A stretch of 64,000 bases of DNA, from contig JADNRV010000063.1 in the NCBI GenBank assembly GCA_015499995.1, positions 124,001 to 188,000 of the forward strand, read 5' to 3'. Every line of letters begins with the position of its first letter. Positions within the stretch are counted from its first letter, which is position 1. Source of the DNA: Flammula alnicola (lineage: Eukaryota; Basidiomycota; Agaricomycetes; Agaricales; Strophariaceae). The notes below the pieces were generated by a model. The model was not told the origin of the DNA. It saw nothing but the letters and a program-made list of their open reading frames with translations, and searched no databases. This document shows, in pieces, positions 35,705-46,479 of this stretch. Made by a program: the position numbers and the translations under genes.

Positions 35705-36319
35705 ACTGAGGTGATGTCCGGCTCTAAGACTGGCTCTGCTTCGCTATGAGATTGGCTCGTGGAGCTAGTGAAGAGGATACGACGATGTCGAAGGAGTCAA
35801 GAGGGAGGAGAGGATCATTAAAAGGATTTGATTTTTTCCCTTTATGTGACATTTGCTTTTTTATTACCATACTTGCTACATGCACATATCATCCACTATA
35901 TGTCCCCCCATCATCATGCATTATTCTTATGCTTCAGCTACCCTTCATAGTTAGGTTATTTTTTTAGTGTATATTGTTATCTAATGCAAACCTGCCACCA
36001 CTCACTCTCTAAGTAAACGAACGATGAAAATTTTCTCAACGTCATGCCAGATTTTATGGTTGAGTCGAGGGGCTTGCGGAGTACTTCCTTTAGTCTTGAA
36101 CCCTTGCATTTTATATTAGCGTAGTCCATGCAGCTAGTCTACACGTAAGCTTGAACGTTTGAACTGCGAAGATATCTTCACGCCATGTCAATGATATGAA
36201 ACAGTCCTGATTTGGATGTCATTGAAACTTGGGGTTAGGGTCAAAGATGTTTTGAGTCTGAGATAATCTTGCACAACACACATACCACCTCCGCTCTTCA
36301 TCACCGCCCATCCACAGTA
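35705..36319. other. Hsp60 3' flank and second dispersed-repeat copy
   Basis: Holds the 3' untranslated region of Hsp60 and the second copy of the dispersed repeat (36014-36105, also GTCGAGGGGCTTGCGGAGT). No gene is supported. Confidence 0.6.
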
Positions 36320-37647
36320 ATGCGTTACTACGAACAAAAGTATCCAGAAGTTGACGAGCTGGTGATGGTGCAAGTGCGCCAGATCGCCGAAATGGGAGCA
36401 TATGTAAAATTGGTAAGAGACGAACAAGCTCTTGGTCGAAAAGCAGAACGCTGAGCTCGATTTTGCAGCTCGAGTACGACAACACAGAGGGAATGATCCT
36501 GCTCTCTGAGCTATCGCGTCGTCGTATCAGATCAGTGCAGAAGCTTATCCGAGTAGGCAGAAACGAGGTTGTCGTCGTGCTGCGAGTTGACAAGGAAAAG
36601 GGTCCGTTGCGCTACAATTTAGATGATCATATTGCTCAACCTCAACCACCATCCAGGCTACATTGACCTTTCAAAACGTCGTGTTTCTCCAGAAGATATC
36701 GTAAAATGCGAAGAACGATATCTCAAGTCGAAAACCGTAGCATCCATCCTGCGGCATGTTGCATCAAAAATTCCGTCTGTCCACGCAGACGGCGGAGACA
36801 AGGAGGCAGCACCAGCAGCTGAACCCGCAGACAAGGAGCACAAAAGGGCTGCCCGCAAAGCGCGGCAGGCAGCTCATGAGGAAGATGGCGTTGAGCACGA
36901 AATTCCAGGCGGAGCCAACGAGGATGAAAAACTCGAGCAGTTGTACGAACAGATCGCCTGGCCTCTCGGAAAGAAATACGGGCATCCGTACGATGCTTTC
37001 AAACTTGCTCTGACGTGCGTCCCTGTTTATCAACCAGGTTTCTTCCTCTCACCGCGTCTTTTTCCAGCGAACCCGACACTGTGTTCTCCTCGATCACGCC
37101 GCCCATCCTAGGGTCGACACTATCCATCCTAACGAGTACTATTGCCAGACGTCTGACGCCACAACCCATCAAGCTTCGTGCGGATATTGAATTGACCTGC
37201 TACACCCCGGCTGGTATCGACGCCATCAAGAAAGCCCTTCGTACCGGCGAAAAACAGAGCAGCGAAGCCGTCCCCATCAAAGCGAAGCTGGTCGCCCCCC
37301 CTTGTATGTGCTTAGCACAAACGCTACAGACAAAGTCAGTTGGCACCGATCTTAAACATTGCAGAGGATCCTCATATTTTTTCCCCTTCTTGCAGTACGC
37401 TGCTGTCGAACGGCTGGAACGTGCTATCGAGGCCATCCAAGCCTCGATCGAGATCCAAGGTGGTAGCCTCACTGTGAAGATGAAGGTAAGCTTTTTAATC
37501 TTGTATCTACCAAGTACATCTAATATCGTTCATCAGCCCAAGGCCGTTTCGGAGACGGAGGAACAAGATCTCGCTCAGCTCATGGCGAAGGCTGGCCAAG
37601 AAAACGCGGAAGTTTCGGGAGACGAAGATGATGAAGACGTGCTATAG
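36320..37647 (+). CDS. SUI2: Translation initiation factor eIF2 alpha subunit, about 350 aa
   Basis: Exons 36320-36412, 36469-36601, 36657-37014, 37068-37334, 37396-37485 and 37537-37647. The N-terminal S1/OB domain starts [20 protein letters not shown] and contains [20 protein letters not shown]; the Ser of SELS (residue 47) corresponds to the regulatory Ser51 phosphorylated by Gcn2-type kinases. [20 protein letters not shown] follows, and the C-terminal domain includes [20 protein letters not shown] with an acidic tail ([10 protein letters not shown]). Relatives are about 300-315 aa. The extra length is a charged insert of about 50 residues ([20 protein letters not shown]...) before [17 protein letters not shown]. 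One base is missing in the C run at 37295-37301 ([17 protein letters not shown]), probably a sequence error. Confidence 0.9.
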
Positions 37648-38746
37648 GATTCCTCTTAGTCTTCAAGACGCTATGTACTCTATAGATATCCGAGTTCATA
37701 ATCCATGACGGAATTGCTCCTCTGTCGGGAAAACCCACCGTTGTAGCCCTGTGCTAAGTATCTTAAGCACTCCCGGCCCGTGCATGTGCCATGAATCCAG
37801 TTATGCTTCCGGGGATTTTGACACCTCTGGTATCGTGTCCTACATGCCATGGCCACCTTTACTCAAGTAGCAGGGGGGCCTTAGCTTCCTACCTAGATAT
37901 CCTGTGCATCTTTTGATGTAGGTTTGTGATCGGCAATCTTTTTGTCACACATTATTGAAGCACAGCCCAATGACCCGAAGCTATACATAGGGTAACGACC
38001 GTCAATCAAGCTACAGCCTACCGATATTACCCCAAAGCCCAGCAACGTTCCAGGTGTATTTCTCACTCAGCTTCTCTTTCCCAATGCTAGCACAGTAAGT
38101 GGTCGTGGGGAGAAGGGCAGACTGAACTAAATAACGTTTTGAAAACATATAGCAAAACAAAAAGCGTTGGAATAGAGTTTACATTATCAGAGTCAGCCAG
38201 AGAACTTTGTAGGCATTTTCAGCATTCCAACGAACAAGACGGAGAGCTAACGAAGGGATGCCGCCGGCATTTGGAAAAGGAGCGCGTGGGTGCCTTGTTT
38301 CATACCATCATCGGATTCTCATGTCATCGCCAAACAGATGCCGGAGGGGTCAGATGTCTTGTTCCGATGCCCACTTCTCTTTCCCCTGCCAGTCAGACAC
38401 TTGGGATGGCTGGAAAGCAGGAGGTTAACACGGAGTTGGAGGTCAGTTTGGGAACGAGAACGTTTATAGAACTTCAAATTTCAAAGGCTAAATAACAGAC
38501 ACGACAAAGGAATAACAGGGGGAAAAATGGCAAGTCATCACCGCTGCCGAAGAGCACGCCGGGCTGGATTCACACTTGTTTGATGTGAATTGCTAGAAGC
38601 AGTGCAACCCACCGTATATAAGCCGTTCCGCTAATGTTTCCGTTTCTTCAGCTGGTCTCTTCCCTCCCCTCGCAAACAATCGATTTGTGTTGATCACAAT
38701 CCCTCTGCCCTTCTCAATCTTACCAAACCACTTCAATCAATTAAAT
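37648..38746. other. Intergenic DNA and SSP-A upstream module, copy 1
   Basis: From about 38190 the sequence matches the regions upstream of the other two SSP-A genes (50340-50610, and 43130-42780 on the minus strand). Recognisable pieces are the ACAAGACGGAGAGCTAA block and a TCAGACACTTGGGATGGCTGG block. In the minus copy this reads like the tail of a coding gene (EQGRELKRTPFHVIIM, LELARNQELNMEWRSVW), but all copies carry stops. It looks like a co-duplicated fragment of an unrecognised gene. A TATATAA box at 38615-38621 precedes SSP-A1. Confidence 0.45.
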
Positions 38747-39731
38747 ATGGTTAAATTCGCATCTTCCCTCCTTATTGCCACCCTTGTCGCAGTCCCCGCA
38801 TTCGCCCAAGCCAACTGGGATGACCTCGATACGTATGTACCCCAATAGACCATTCATACATGGGGGCTTACCTCTGCCTTTTTTTTTTTTTTTTAGCCGT
38901 GACCTCTCTGAGACGGATTTCTTCGGTCGTGAACTGACCGATGCAGAAGTCGCTGTCCTCGCTCGTGACATCGACGAGTTGTACACCAGGTTCCCAGAAG
39001 CGCAGATGCTCGCTACCCGTGAGATCGAAGATCTCGCTGAGCGCAGCAAAATCGGTAACTTCTTCAAGAAAATCTGGCACGGTATCAAGAAGGTCGCGTC
39101 TATGTAAGTCCTCTCATCCAGACATCTGATGAACCGCAACTAATGTAGATGCAACCACAGTGTGATCAGACGTGAGGAAGGAGCTGAAGGCGAAGTCTTC
39201 GCCCGTGATTACGACGAAGTCGATGCTCGCGACCTCGACGCGCTCTACGAACGCTATGTCGAAGAAATCGAGGAGCGTACCCCCGGATTCCTCTCTTTCA
39301 TGAAGGATGGAATGTGAGTTTTGTTTCAAAACTGCTCCTTCCCTGAACTAATCCTCTGTCGTAGGAAACACGTAAAACAGGTTGCCCACGCAGGCAATGC
39401 GCTCGAGGCCCCTGCTCCTCAACCCAGTCCTCCCGCGAATGAAGCCCGTGAATTTGACGACCTCGCGGAGCGTGACCTGTTTGACGAAGAAGACATGTAC
39501 GAGCGCGACCTTAACCTCAACCTCGATCTTTCCGAGCGTGATTTCGAAGACGAACTGTACGAACGTGAATTCGACGAGGAGCTCCAAGAACGTGAATTCG
39601 ATGAGGAGCTCCAAGAACGTGACCTTGAGGAGGAGCTCTATGAACGCGACTATCCCGAAGAAGACCTCTACGAACGCGAATTCGAGGAGGAGGACCTCCT
39701 TGAGCGCGAGTACTACGACGACCTCGACTGA
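38747..39731 (+). CDS. Secreted protein SSP-A1, cationic core with acidic ER-repeat tail, 270 aa
   Basis: Exons 38747-38832, 38897-39103, 39161-39313 and 39365-39731 close in phase. A clear signal peptide (MVKFASSLLIATLVAVPAFA, cleavage near QA) precedes RDLSETDFFGRELTDAEVAV. At residues 79-98 lies SKIGNFFKKIWHGIKKVASI, a short amphipathic segment with about four net positive charges. Exon 4 encodes an acidic tail with about nine (E)R(D/E)-(F/L/Y) repeats of 8-9 residues, such as YEREFDEELQ, ending in YYDDLD. There is no cysteine and no KR/RR (Kex2) spacing between tail repeats. The layout resembles an antimicrobial-type peptide in an acidic precursor, but function is inference only. It is one of three copies here. 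No family name is known to me. Confidence 0.75.
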
Positions 39732-40250
39732 GCTGGCTGGCATGAGATGCACACGAGATAGGTAGACATGCGAATACCATCCAATGACGCTTTTTTTTGG
39801 ACATCCACACTTACCCTATGTATTTTATGCACATTGTAAATACGTGAAAGGTTGTACAAATATTCTGTATTTGGCGTGTATAAGGCCTCCATAGACGACA
39901 TGAAGCAGAGTGACGCTTTTCATTGTCAGTCCCGATGAAGCAACCTCCCGCATGTTGTGGGTAAAACACCACTGAAAGCGCATTAAGCTCTCCTGAAGCG
40001 ACCGTCGGGTCATAGAACGCGAAGACATCACGTGATGTATACTCTGCCAACGTTGGACCAACAAACGCTCTCAATCTTGCTACCCTTTTGAGTCACTGGA
40101 TACCTCGAATCGATTCCATTATAAAGTCTGAATTACTGCCTGGACTCCTCTCCGAGCATCAGCGCAACTCAGCTACTAAATAGTATACCCACAGAAAGCC
40201 ACCACTGCTGACGCTGCAGCTTGTTTTGTTCCTCTCCACACGTCACCTCG
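39732..40250. other. SSP-A 3' flank and promoter of the MYND copy
   Basis: About 39820-39920 matches the 3' flanks of SSP-A2 and SSP-A3 (CACATTGTAAATACGTGAAA and CCTCCATAGAC...ATGAAGCAGAGTGA). The perfect palindrome ACATCACGTGATGT lies at 40025-40038, and the same 14 bp is found at 46138-46151 upstream of the intact MYND gene. Confidence 0.6.
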
Positions 40251-41645
40251 ATGACAGGATTTGCCACGATGCCAGATATTGACTGGCTGCCACCGCCGCC
40301 GGACGATTCCCAATGCACCTTTAATATTTGCCCATCGGTTATTGCAGCACCCAAGCTGGCACGATTGCAACCTCGACGGGCAGCAAAAGAAAGCCCGACT
40401 TCGATGTTCTTCCTCAAAGTGGCAAATGTTACAATAACAGACCCTCGTTATAGGCGATCAAGGCGCTGCGACCATGTTTATTCGCCACATCCTGCAAGAT
40501 AAAACGACGGATGGGAAACCGTTATTGGCCTCATCAACATCTTCGCCTCTATTATCCAGGCCAACTCTGAAATTCAAGATGCGGCCATAATTCGGGAGAT
40601 GCATGCATCATATTGTGGCATTCTCGAAGTGATCTGGAAGGATTTCCACTTCTCAACTGGACAGGGAACCGTCGCTGACACGAGAAGGGCCATAACCTCG
40701 AAGATGATTGGTTTCTTCGCCCATAATCGTATCATGACGCGGTATTTATTCTGCTGGGCTTCAGGGCTTCACGTATTGACCAGCGTCGGTCTAACAGGTC
40801 CATGTATGGCGAGAGGACCCTCAAAATCGTTGTACACTCTTGGTCGGAAAATAGATCCCCATTCGCTCTCTCGAACAACTCCGCTAAATACGGCGTCTCA
40901 CATGTTTGCTCGCAAAGGTTTCTTGAGGAATGACCACCCTCCGGTTTTCTTGGAGAATGCATTCAAGGCCTTCAAAGTCACAACCTTCGTTTCTCAAGTA
41001 AGTTTCATGCTGAAAACAAGACATTACTCGGAGAGCCTTTGGAACAGGAGATACAGCTGATCTCCTTTTTCGCCCATGCAAATTACCCTGCCTTCCCTCA
41101 CCTCATTGAAGGGAAGGTTCATAAACAGGTCTCAGCCGCTTTGCGTCGTCACTTGAAGAGCGAAATGCTGCAAGGCGTCCAAGTGACCGAGGATTTACTG
41201 GAATAAGGGTGTATCTTCATGGAGTAAGCCGCAACGTGACTCGTCCGACTTGGCCAAACTAAATGGATCCTCTTTTTTAGAGCCTTATTAATGCAATCGG
41301 ACTATACCATGGAGATGTTCACCGATCTACCCACAAGTACATGCATGGCCGAAGTCGGTGTCGCAGCCGTCAAGATCGCCAACGAAACCCTTTCGGACAA
41401 GGCGAGAACTTCGAACAGATCAAGCCCAGCATGACGTGCAAAAATCGCTCTGGATGCGATTACCACACCACACCGCCCTTCCTGGGGGGCACAAAAACGT
41501 CTTTAGAACGTATCGCGATCCCCACGATGATCGCGCTACAGGACGACCTCGGCAGCAAGGCGAAGTACCTTTTCTTGTGGTATGACCTCATGAACCAGTG
41601 GTTCAGCAGCATCCAAAGTCATTCTCACCGTTGGGGGGCGAACCA
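40251..41645 (+). pseudogene. MYND-family paralogue, truncated pseudogene
   Basis: It starts MTGFATMPDIDWLPPPPDDS and follows the intact minus-strand gene at 45855-44172 segment by segment (PSVIAAPKLARLQPR, KDFHFSTGQGTVADTRRAIT, YGVSHVCSQ, QDDLGSKAKYLFLWYDLM). One extra base near 40455 shifts the frame (RYRRS/…IRHIL), and stops occur after FLEE (about 40931) and in LLE*G (about 41205). Similarity ends at about 41600, before the zinc-finger part, and the sequence then joins the 3' flank of SSP-A2. The break suggests a rearrangement between inverted copies. With several lesions and no MYND finger it is inactive. Confidence 0.75.
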
Positions 41646-41649
41646 AAAT

Positions 41650-42035
41650 TGAACAAGGTACTTGGGCGCTTCGTACTGAGGAATATGATTTTTTTTGAAA
41701 CACGGTGAAGTCCAAAAAAATACTGATTTGCAAGATACATGGCTGAAATGCAACATGAAGCCAACACAAAGCGCTTCTCAGAACGGCCAAAAATGGTGCA
41801 TTTTGTGTGATCTTTCCTAGTTTTTGCGATTACCCTTTACAGTTTTAATATTAGAAAGCGTCACTCTGCTTCATATTGTCTATGGAGGCCGTCTACACGC
41901 CAACATTGCACAACCTTTCACGTAAGTATTTACAATGTGCACGAAAATACATGGGGATGTGTGGATTTGTAAACGAACACTGTATGACGGTACTCGTATG
42001 TCTACCAATCTCGTGCGCATCTTATACCAGCTAGC
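41650..42035. repeat. Inverted duplicate of the SSP-A3 3' flank
   Basis: This stretch, read on the minus strand, matches 51490-51880 over nearly its full length (for example TTAATATTAGAAAGC and ATACATGGGGATGTGTGGAT). With SSP-A2 itself (42036-42625) and its upstream module it forms an inverted duplicate of the SSP-A3 locus, more than 1.4 kb long. Confidence 0.75.
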
Positions 42036-42625
42036 TCAGTCGAGGTCGTCGTAGTACTCGCGCTCAAGGAGGTCCGCCTCCTCGAATTCGCGTTCGTAGA
42101 GGTATTCTCCGGGATAGTCGCGCTCGAAAACATCATCTTCGAAATCTCGCTCGAAAAGGTCTAGGTTGAGGTCGAGGTCGCGCTCGTACATGTCTTCTTC
42201 ATAGTCGCGGGCGAGGAGTTCGTCCGAGGCTCCTTCCTCACGTCTGATCACACTGTGGTTGAATGTACATCAATTGAGATACACCAGATCTCCGGATCTG
42301 AGGACTTACACGGAAGCGACCTTCTTAATACCGCCCCAGAGTTTCTTGAAGAAGTTTCGGGATTCGAGCGTCTCCTCTTCCGGAAATCTCGAGTACAGTT
42401 CATCGATTTCACGGGCGACGATGGCGACTTCAGCATCGGTCAATTCACGACCAAAGAGCTCTGTCTCAGAGAAGTCACGTCTAAAGAGAACAGAAAATTA
42501 AGTAAGCGCCCATGCATTAACGCTCCATTATGGACATACGTGTCAAGGTCATCCCAGTTGGCTTGGGCGAATGCGGGGACTGCGACGAGGGCGGCAATAA
42601 GGAGGGAAGATGCGAATTTAACCAT
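42036..42625 (-). CDS. Secreted protein SSP-A2, 157 aa
   Basis: Exons 42625-42540, 42480-42310 and 42252-42036 close in phase. The signal peptide (MVKFASSLLIAALVAVPAFA) and the phase-2 first intron sit as in SSP-A1. The cationic segment is shorter: RNFFKKLWGGIKKVASV, followed by VIRREEGASDELLARDYEED and an acidic ER/RD tail ending LLEREYYDDLD. It lacks the extra exon of SSP-A1 that encodes RYVEEIEERTPGF. No cysteine. A TATATAAA box lies 127-134 bp before the ATG (42752-42759, minus strand), as in SSP-A3. Role unknown; see SSP-A1. Confidence 0.75.
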
Positions 42626-42779
42626 ATTTAATTGATTGAAGTGGTTCGATGAAATTGAGAAGGGCAGAGAGATTGTGATCAACACGAATCGATTATTTGC
42701 GAGGGGGGGAGGAGAGACCAGCTGAAGAAACAGAAAATATGGGCGGGAGGGTTTATATAGACTACGGACTTTGACCGGC

Positions 42780-43130
42780 TTTGAAACGCGTTGCACTGCT
42801 TCTTTGACGTTCTGACAACGAATATCAAGCAAGGGTGCCCCAGGACTCCAGTACGTGCCGAGTCAGCAATGGCGATGATCTTGCGAATGCTCTTCATCTC
42901 ATACGTTGTTCTTCCTGCGCCGTGTCTTTCGCCTCTGAGCTTCTCCAAATGCTCTGGTTTCCAAACTGACCTCCACTCCATGTTAAGCTCCTGGTTTCTT
43001 GCCAGCTCAAGTTTCTGACCCGCGTATGAAAGGGGAAATAGTTCCAGACAAAAGCACCTAATCCATCATACGACATCAGTTTAATGACATGACAATGTGA
43101 AGCTTGACTCACATGATGATGACATGAAAC
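42780..43130 (-). pseudogene. SSP-A upstream module (unrecognised gene fragment), copy 2
   Basis: The minus strand reads EQGRELKRTPFHVIIM, then after a possible intron QKLELARNQELNMEWRSVWK and TYEMKSIRKIIAIADSARTG. The same module, with more stops, lies before SSP-A1 and SSP-A3. It is the best-preserved of the three. I do not recognise the protein. Confidence 0.35.
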
Positions 43131-43221
43131 GGGGTCCTCTTGAGCTCCCTGCCTTGTTCATCGGAATATGTGTCGAGATGTTCTCCTCCTCCAGCAGTTG
43201 GTCCAGATAGTATATGGTATT

Positions 43222-43268
43222 ACACACACTTGGTTTCGGACTGCGTTCGTGCACCGGTATAAAATTGT

Positions 43269-43303
<35 letters not shown>

Positions 43304-43317
43304 CACACACTTGGTTT
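43222..43317. mobile_element. Tiny 5'-truncated retroposon with poly(A) and 15-bp target-site duplication
   Basis: ACACACACTTGGTTT occurs at 43222-43236 and again at 43303-43317. Between them lie about 37 bp (CGGACTGCGTTCGTGCACCG...) and an uninterrupted run of about 29 A. Target duplication plus A-tail is the signature of LINE-mediated target-primed reverse transcription. The 37-bp body contains GTTCGTGCACC, loosely B-box-like, so it may be the 3' end of a SINE or LINE. It interrupts an SSP-B fragment. Confidence 0.7.
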
Positions 43318-43490
43318 GGCCATGATCTCACTGATCCGGAAAGCAAGGGGTTCAAGTACCTGGAGGAGCGAAACCCATTCATCTCCAGAGTCCGGTCTCT
43401 TCAAGCAAGTCGTCCTTGGTATGACATGGGCTGTTCTTCTCTCTTTTCGTTACGTGCACGGTGCATGACGAGGTAGTCATTCAAAGTGTC
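43310..43490 (+). pseudogene. SSP-B fragment, plus strand
   Basis: It matches 56890-56990 (…LTDPESKGFKYLEERNPFIS; compare LTDLETREVFEYLEERA). No start, no signal exon. A relic left of the retroposon insertion. Confidence 0.5.
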
Positions 43491-43640
43491 AGCAGCAGTA
43501 CGTGCGCGGAGGTCATTCTCTGAGAGAGAGCGTCTACGAAAATGAAGTAGGAACGTCGAATTAAGAAGTAAAGAACAAGAACTAAATAAGGGCTTACTTG
43601 TGTTCGAGTTCGTGGGAGTCCTTGCAGAGAACAGAGCTGC
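43440..43640 (-). pseudogene. SSP-B fragment, minus strand
   Basis: The minus strand carries the SSP-B second-exon start RSLSENDLRARTAADTLNDY after a normal acceptor, and a decayed signal-peptide exon (SVLCKDSHELEHK) before the intron. The initiating methionine is lost. Together with the preceding fragment it forms a small head-to-head relic. Confidence 0.5.
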
Positions 43641-44171
43641 GACTTATATTGACCAGGGCGCAGTCTATTATAATTGCTGTCGAGGGGAACTTGCGGGTGC
43701 TCGGGAACGCGTCGCAGGCAAGAGAGGTCGGTTCTAATTATAACTTCTGGGTTGGTTGCATTTGCATCACACGCTGGCACATGAATGCCCAGCCGGCGAA
43801 TCGGCGGCGATCCTATTGAATCTAATCTGATCTACGAAGCACTGCTCATGGGTTTAAAGCAGTGGATACAAGACGTTTATTCATTCCGCAACTTCGAATG
43901 AAATGACTGGGACGAATTTGACGTCCAAAATCACAATTTTCGAAGAAATGTCCGAGTAACAGGGAACGGAATAGTGAAAAGGAGGTTAAGACTGCCGAGG
44001 TCTACGCATGCGAGGACGAGCCTCTTCTCCGAAGGTCGAGTCAAGTAAGTAGCCAATAATCAGAAATATTGGGTATACCAAGATGAGACAGCGTAATACA
44101 ACTAACTACTGTACAATCAAATAATTGGATTGACATTCTTCTCAAATAACGCGGATTGAACTAATAGCCAA
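43641..44171. other. Interval without supported gene
   Basis: Short frames only; 3' flank of the MYND gene at its right end. Nothing further seen. Confidence 0.5.
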
Positions 44172-45855
44172 TTAAACATCTTCCCATGCCTCCTTCGCAA
44201 GCTTTTCACATTCAAGTTTATGAGTTGGCCAATCGCTAAGTAAGGCAGCTCTCAGTTGTCACTAGAAATGCTTTTTACAAGAAAGACACTTGCCTCTTCT
44301 GACACGCGCGATCGCAATAGAAGACCGACCGGCAAACCGTGCAAGTCGACTTCTTCGCACTGTGAACACCCGAATTGCGCGCGGGGCATTGTAAGTTACA
44401 GCATTTCTTATCCACACGGTATCTCTCCCTGATGGACATGTCCGTGATCCCTAGTAGTTTCATGAGGTCGTACCACAAGAGAAGGTACTTCGTCTCGCTG
44501 CCGAGGTCGTCCTGCAGCGCGATCATCGTAGGGATCGCGATACGTTCTAAAGAAGTTCTCGCGGCCTCAAGGAAGGGCGGCGTGGCATGGTAATCGCACC
44601 CAGAGCGATTTTTGCACGTCATGCTGTGCTTGATCTTCACGAAGATTTCATACCACGCCAATGCCTCGTACGAATGGGTTTTATTGGCGATCTTCAAGGC
44701 TGCGACACCGACTTCGGCCATACATGTACTTGTGAGGAGGTCGGTGAACATCTCCATGGTGTCATCCGATTGCATTAATAAATGCCTAGAGATGATAGAA
44801 AATAATATCCAGTTAAATGTTGAACCCAAGTCGGACGAGTCATATGGCGGCTTACTGCATGAAAGTACCCCCCTGTTCAAGTAAATCCTCCGTAACTTTG
44901 GCGTCTTGCATGACTTCACTCCTCAAGTGACAACGTAAAGCGACTGCGACCTGTTTATGAATCTTCCCTTCAACGAGGTGAGGGAAGACGGGTCGCTTTG
45001 CAGGGGTGAAGTAGGAGAGCAACAATATCTCCTGTTCCAAAGGCTCTCCGAGTAATTTCTTGTGTTTCAGTCTGAAATTTACTTGAGAAATGAATGTTGT
45101 GACTTTGAAGGCCTTGAACGCGTTCTCCAAGAAATCGGGAGGAGGCTTATTCCCCAAGAAATCTTGAAAGCAAACATGTGAGACGCCGTATCCATCGGAG
45201 ATTTTCGAGTGGGCGAATCGGGGGCCGTTTCCAACCAACAGTGTAAAACGACTTTGAGGGTTTTCTCGTCATACATGGTCCTATTACAATAAAGGTAGTC
45301 AATGCGTGAACAGTCAGTAGTACAGAATAAATACCGCTTCATGTCAGGATCACGGGCAAAGAAACCGATCATCTTGGACGTTATGGCCCTCCTCGTATCA
45401 GCGACCGTTCCCTGACCAGTTAAGAAGTGGAAATCCTTCCAGATAATGTCGAGGATGCTATGATATGACGCATGCACCTCCCGAATTATGGCTGCATCTT
45501 GCACTTCGGAGTGGGTCTGGATGATGGAAGCGAAGACATTGATGATGCCCATGACAGAAGACTCCCAGTGGGGGTTCCCATCTGTCGTTTTGCCTTGTAG
45601 GATGTGGCGAATAAATATGGTGGCTGCACCCGATCGTCTGTAACGGGGATCTGTTATTGTAGCATTTGCTACTTTGAGGAGGAACACCGAAGTTGGGCTT
45701 TCTTTTCCGGCAACAATCACTGCCTGCCATCGAGGTTGCAATCGTGCCAGCTTGCATGCGGCAATAACCGATGGACATGTATTAAAGGTGCAGGGGCAAT
45801 CACCCGAGCGCGGGGGCAGCCAGTCAACATCTGGCATCGTGACGAATCCTGACAT
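44172..45855 (-). CDS. MYND zinc-finger protein, about 500 aa, one apparent frameshift
   Basis: Exons 45855-45335, 45280-44856, 44785-44294 and 44235-44172. It starts MSGFVTMPDVDWLPPRSGDC. Most of the protein is helical, of the basidiomycete MYND-associated type (KDFHFLTGQGTVADTRRAIT, AFKAFKVTTFISQ, LEQEILLLSYFTPAKRPVFP). The C-terminal MYND finger reads CCNLQC ... CTVC ... YCDRAC, then after the last intron DWPTHKLEC. The last intron uses a GC donor (AG|GCAAGT, 44293) with a normal AG. A base is missing in the 5-base run at 45220-45224 (…GNGPRFAHSK…); adding one gives 501 codons. MYND domains bind proline-rich partners; the role in this family is unknown. The truncated inverted paralogue lies at 40251-41645. 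Confidence 0.75.
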
Positions 45856-46137
45856 CGAAGTAGATCGAAGTGATGTGAAGAGCGGAATAAAACAAGGTGC
45901 CGTGTCAGCAGTGGTGTCTTTTTGTGAGTATACGAAGTTGAATTGCGCTGGTGTTCGGAGCGGACTCGTGGCAGTAATTCAGACTTTATAATGGAATCCA
46001 GACGAGGTAACCAGTGGCACAGTAACAAAGAGAGCAAAAAGCGTAGCAAGATGAGACCCTCAATATTGTGCAATGCATTATGTGCCCATACGGTCAAAGC
46101 TTTTAAGCTTAAAGCAGCCTGCAGCCATGCTGCACAT

Positions 46138-46151
46138 ACATCACGTGATGT
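46138..46151. promoter_or_regulatory. ACATCACGTGATGT palindrome upstream of the MYND gene
   Basis: A perfect 14-bp palindrome with a CACGTG core, about 285 bp before the MYND start codon. The identical 14 bp is at 40025-40038 upstream of the paralogue. A likely bHLH or bZIP site; the factor is unknown. Confidence 0.55.
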
Positions 46152-46479
46152 TTTTCGCAAGCGTGGCAACGGCTGGCAACGGTTCAAAGTGTATATTCTA
46201 CAACGAAGTGAAGAATGAGCGCAGAGTTAGAAGTCGGTCTTTGTATCAGTGCCGTGACAGTCACAGTCGATACACGTAACACGTTTCTCTCTCAGTGACC
46301 GTCATCCCAAAGACGCGAGACCAACGTTCGTCGCTGGATCTCGCCGCTTTCTTTCACTTGCTTCACAATACATTCTAGTTTGTTAAACACACCCGTTCCC
46401 TGGCGTTTTTCCCTTGAAGAACCGAATCAACCTCGACCTTTTCGGAGTCTTGAATTTCCAAAATTGTAACTCACAATCG

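Noticed and set aside
38747..39731. SSP-A as a Kex2-processed repeat (KEP) or pheromone precursor
   Set aside because: The acidic tail repeats are not separated by KR or RR, and there is no C-terminal CaaX box.
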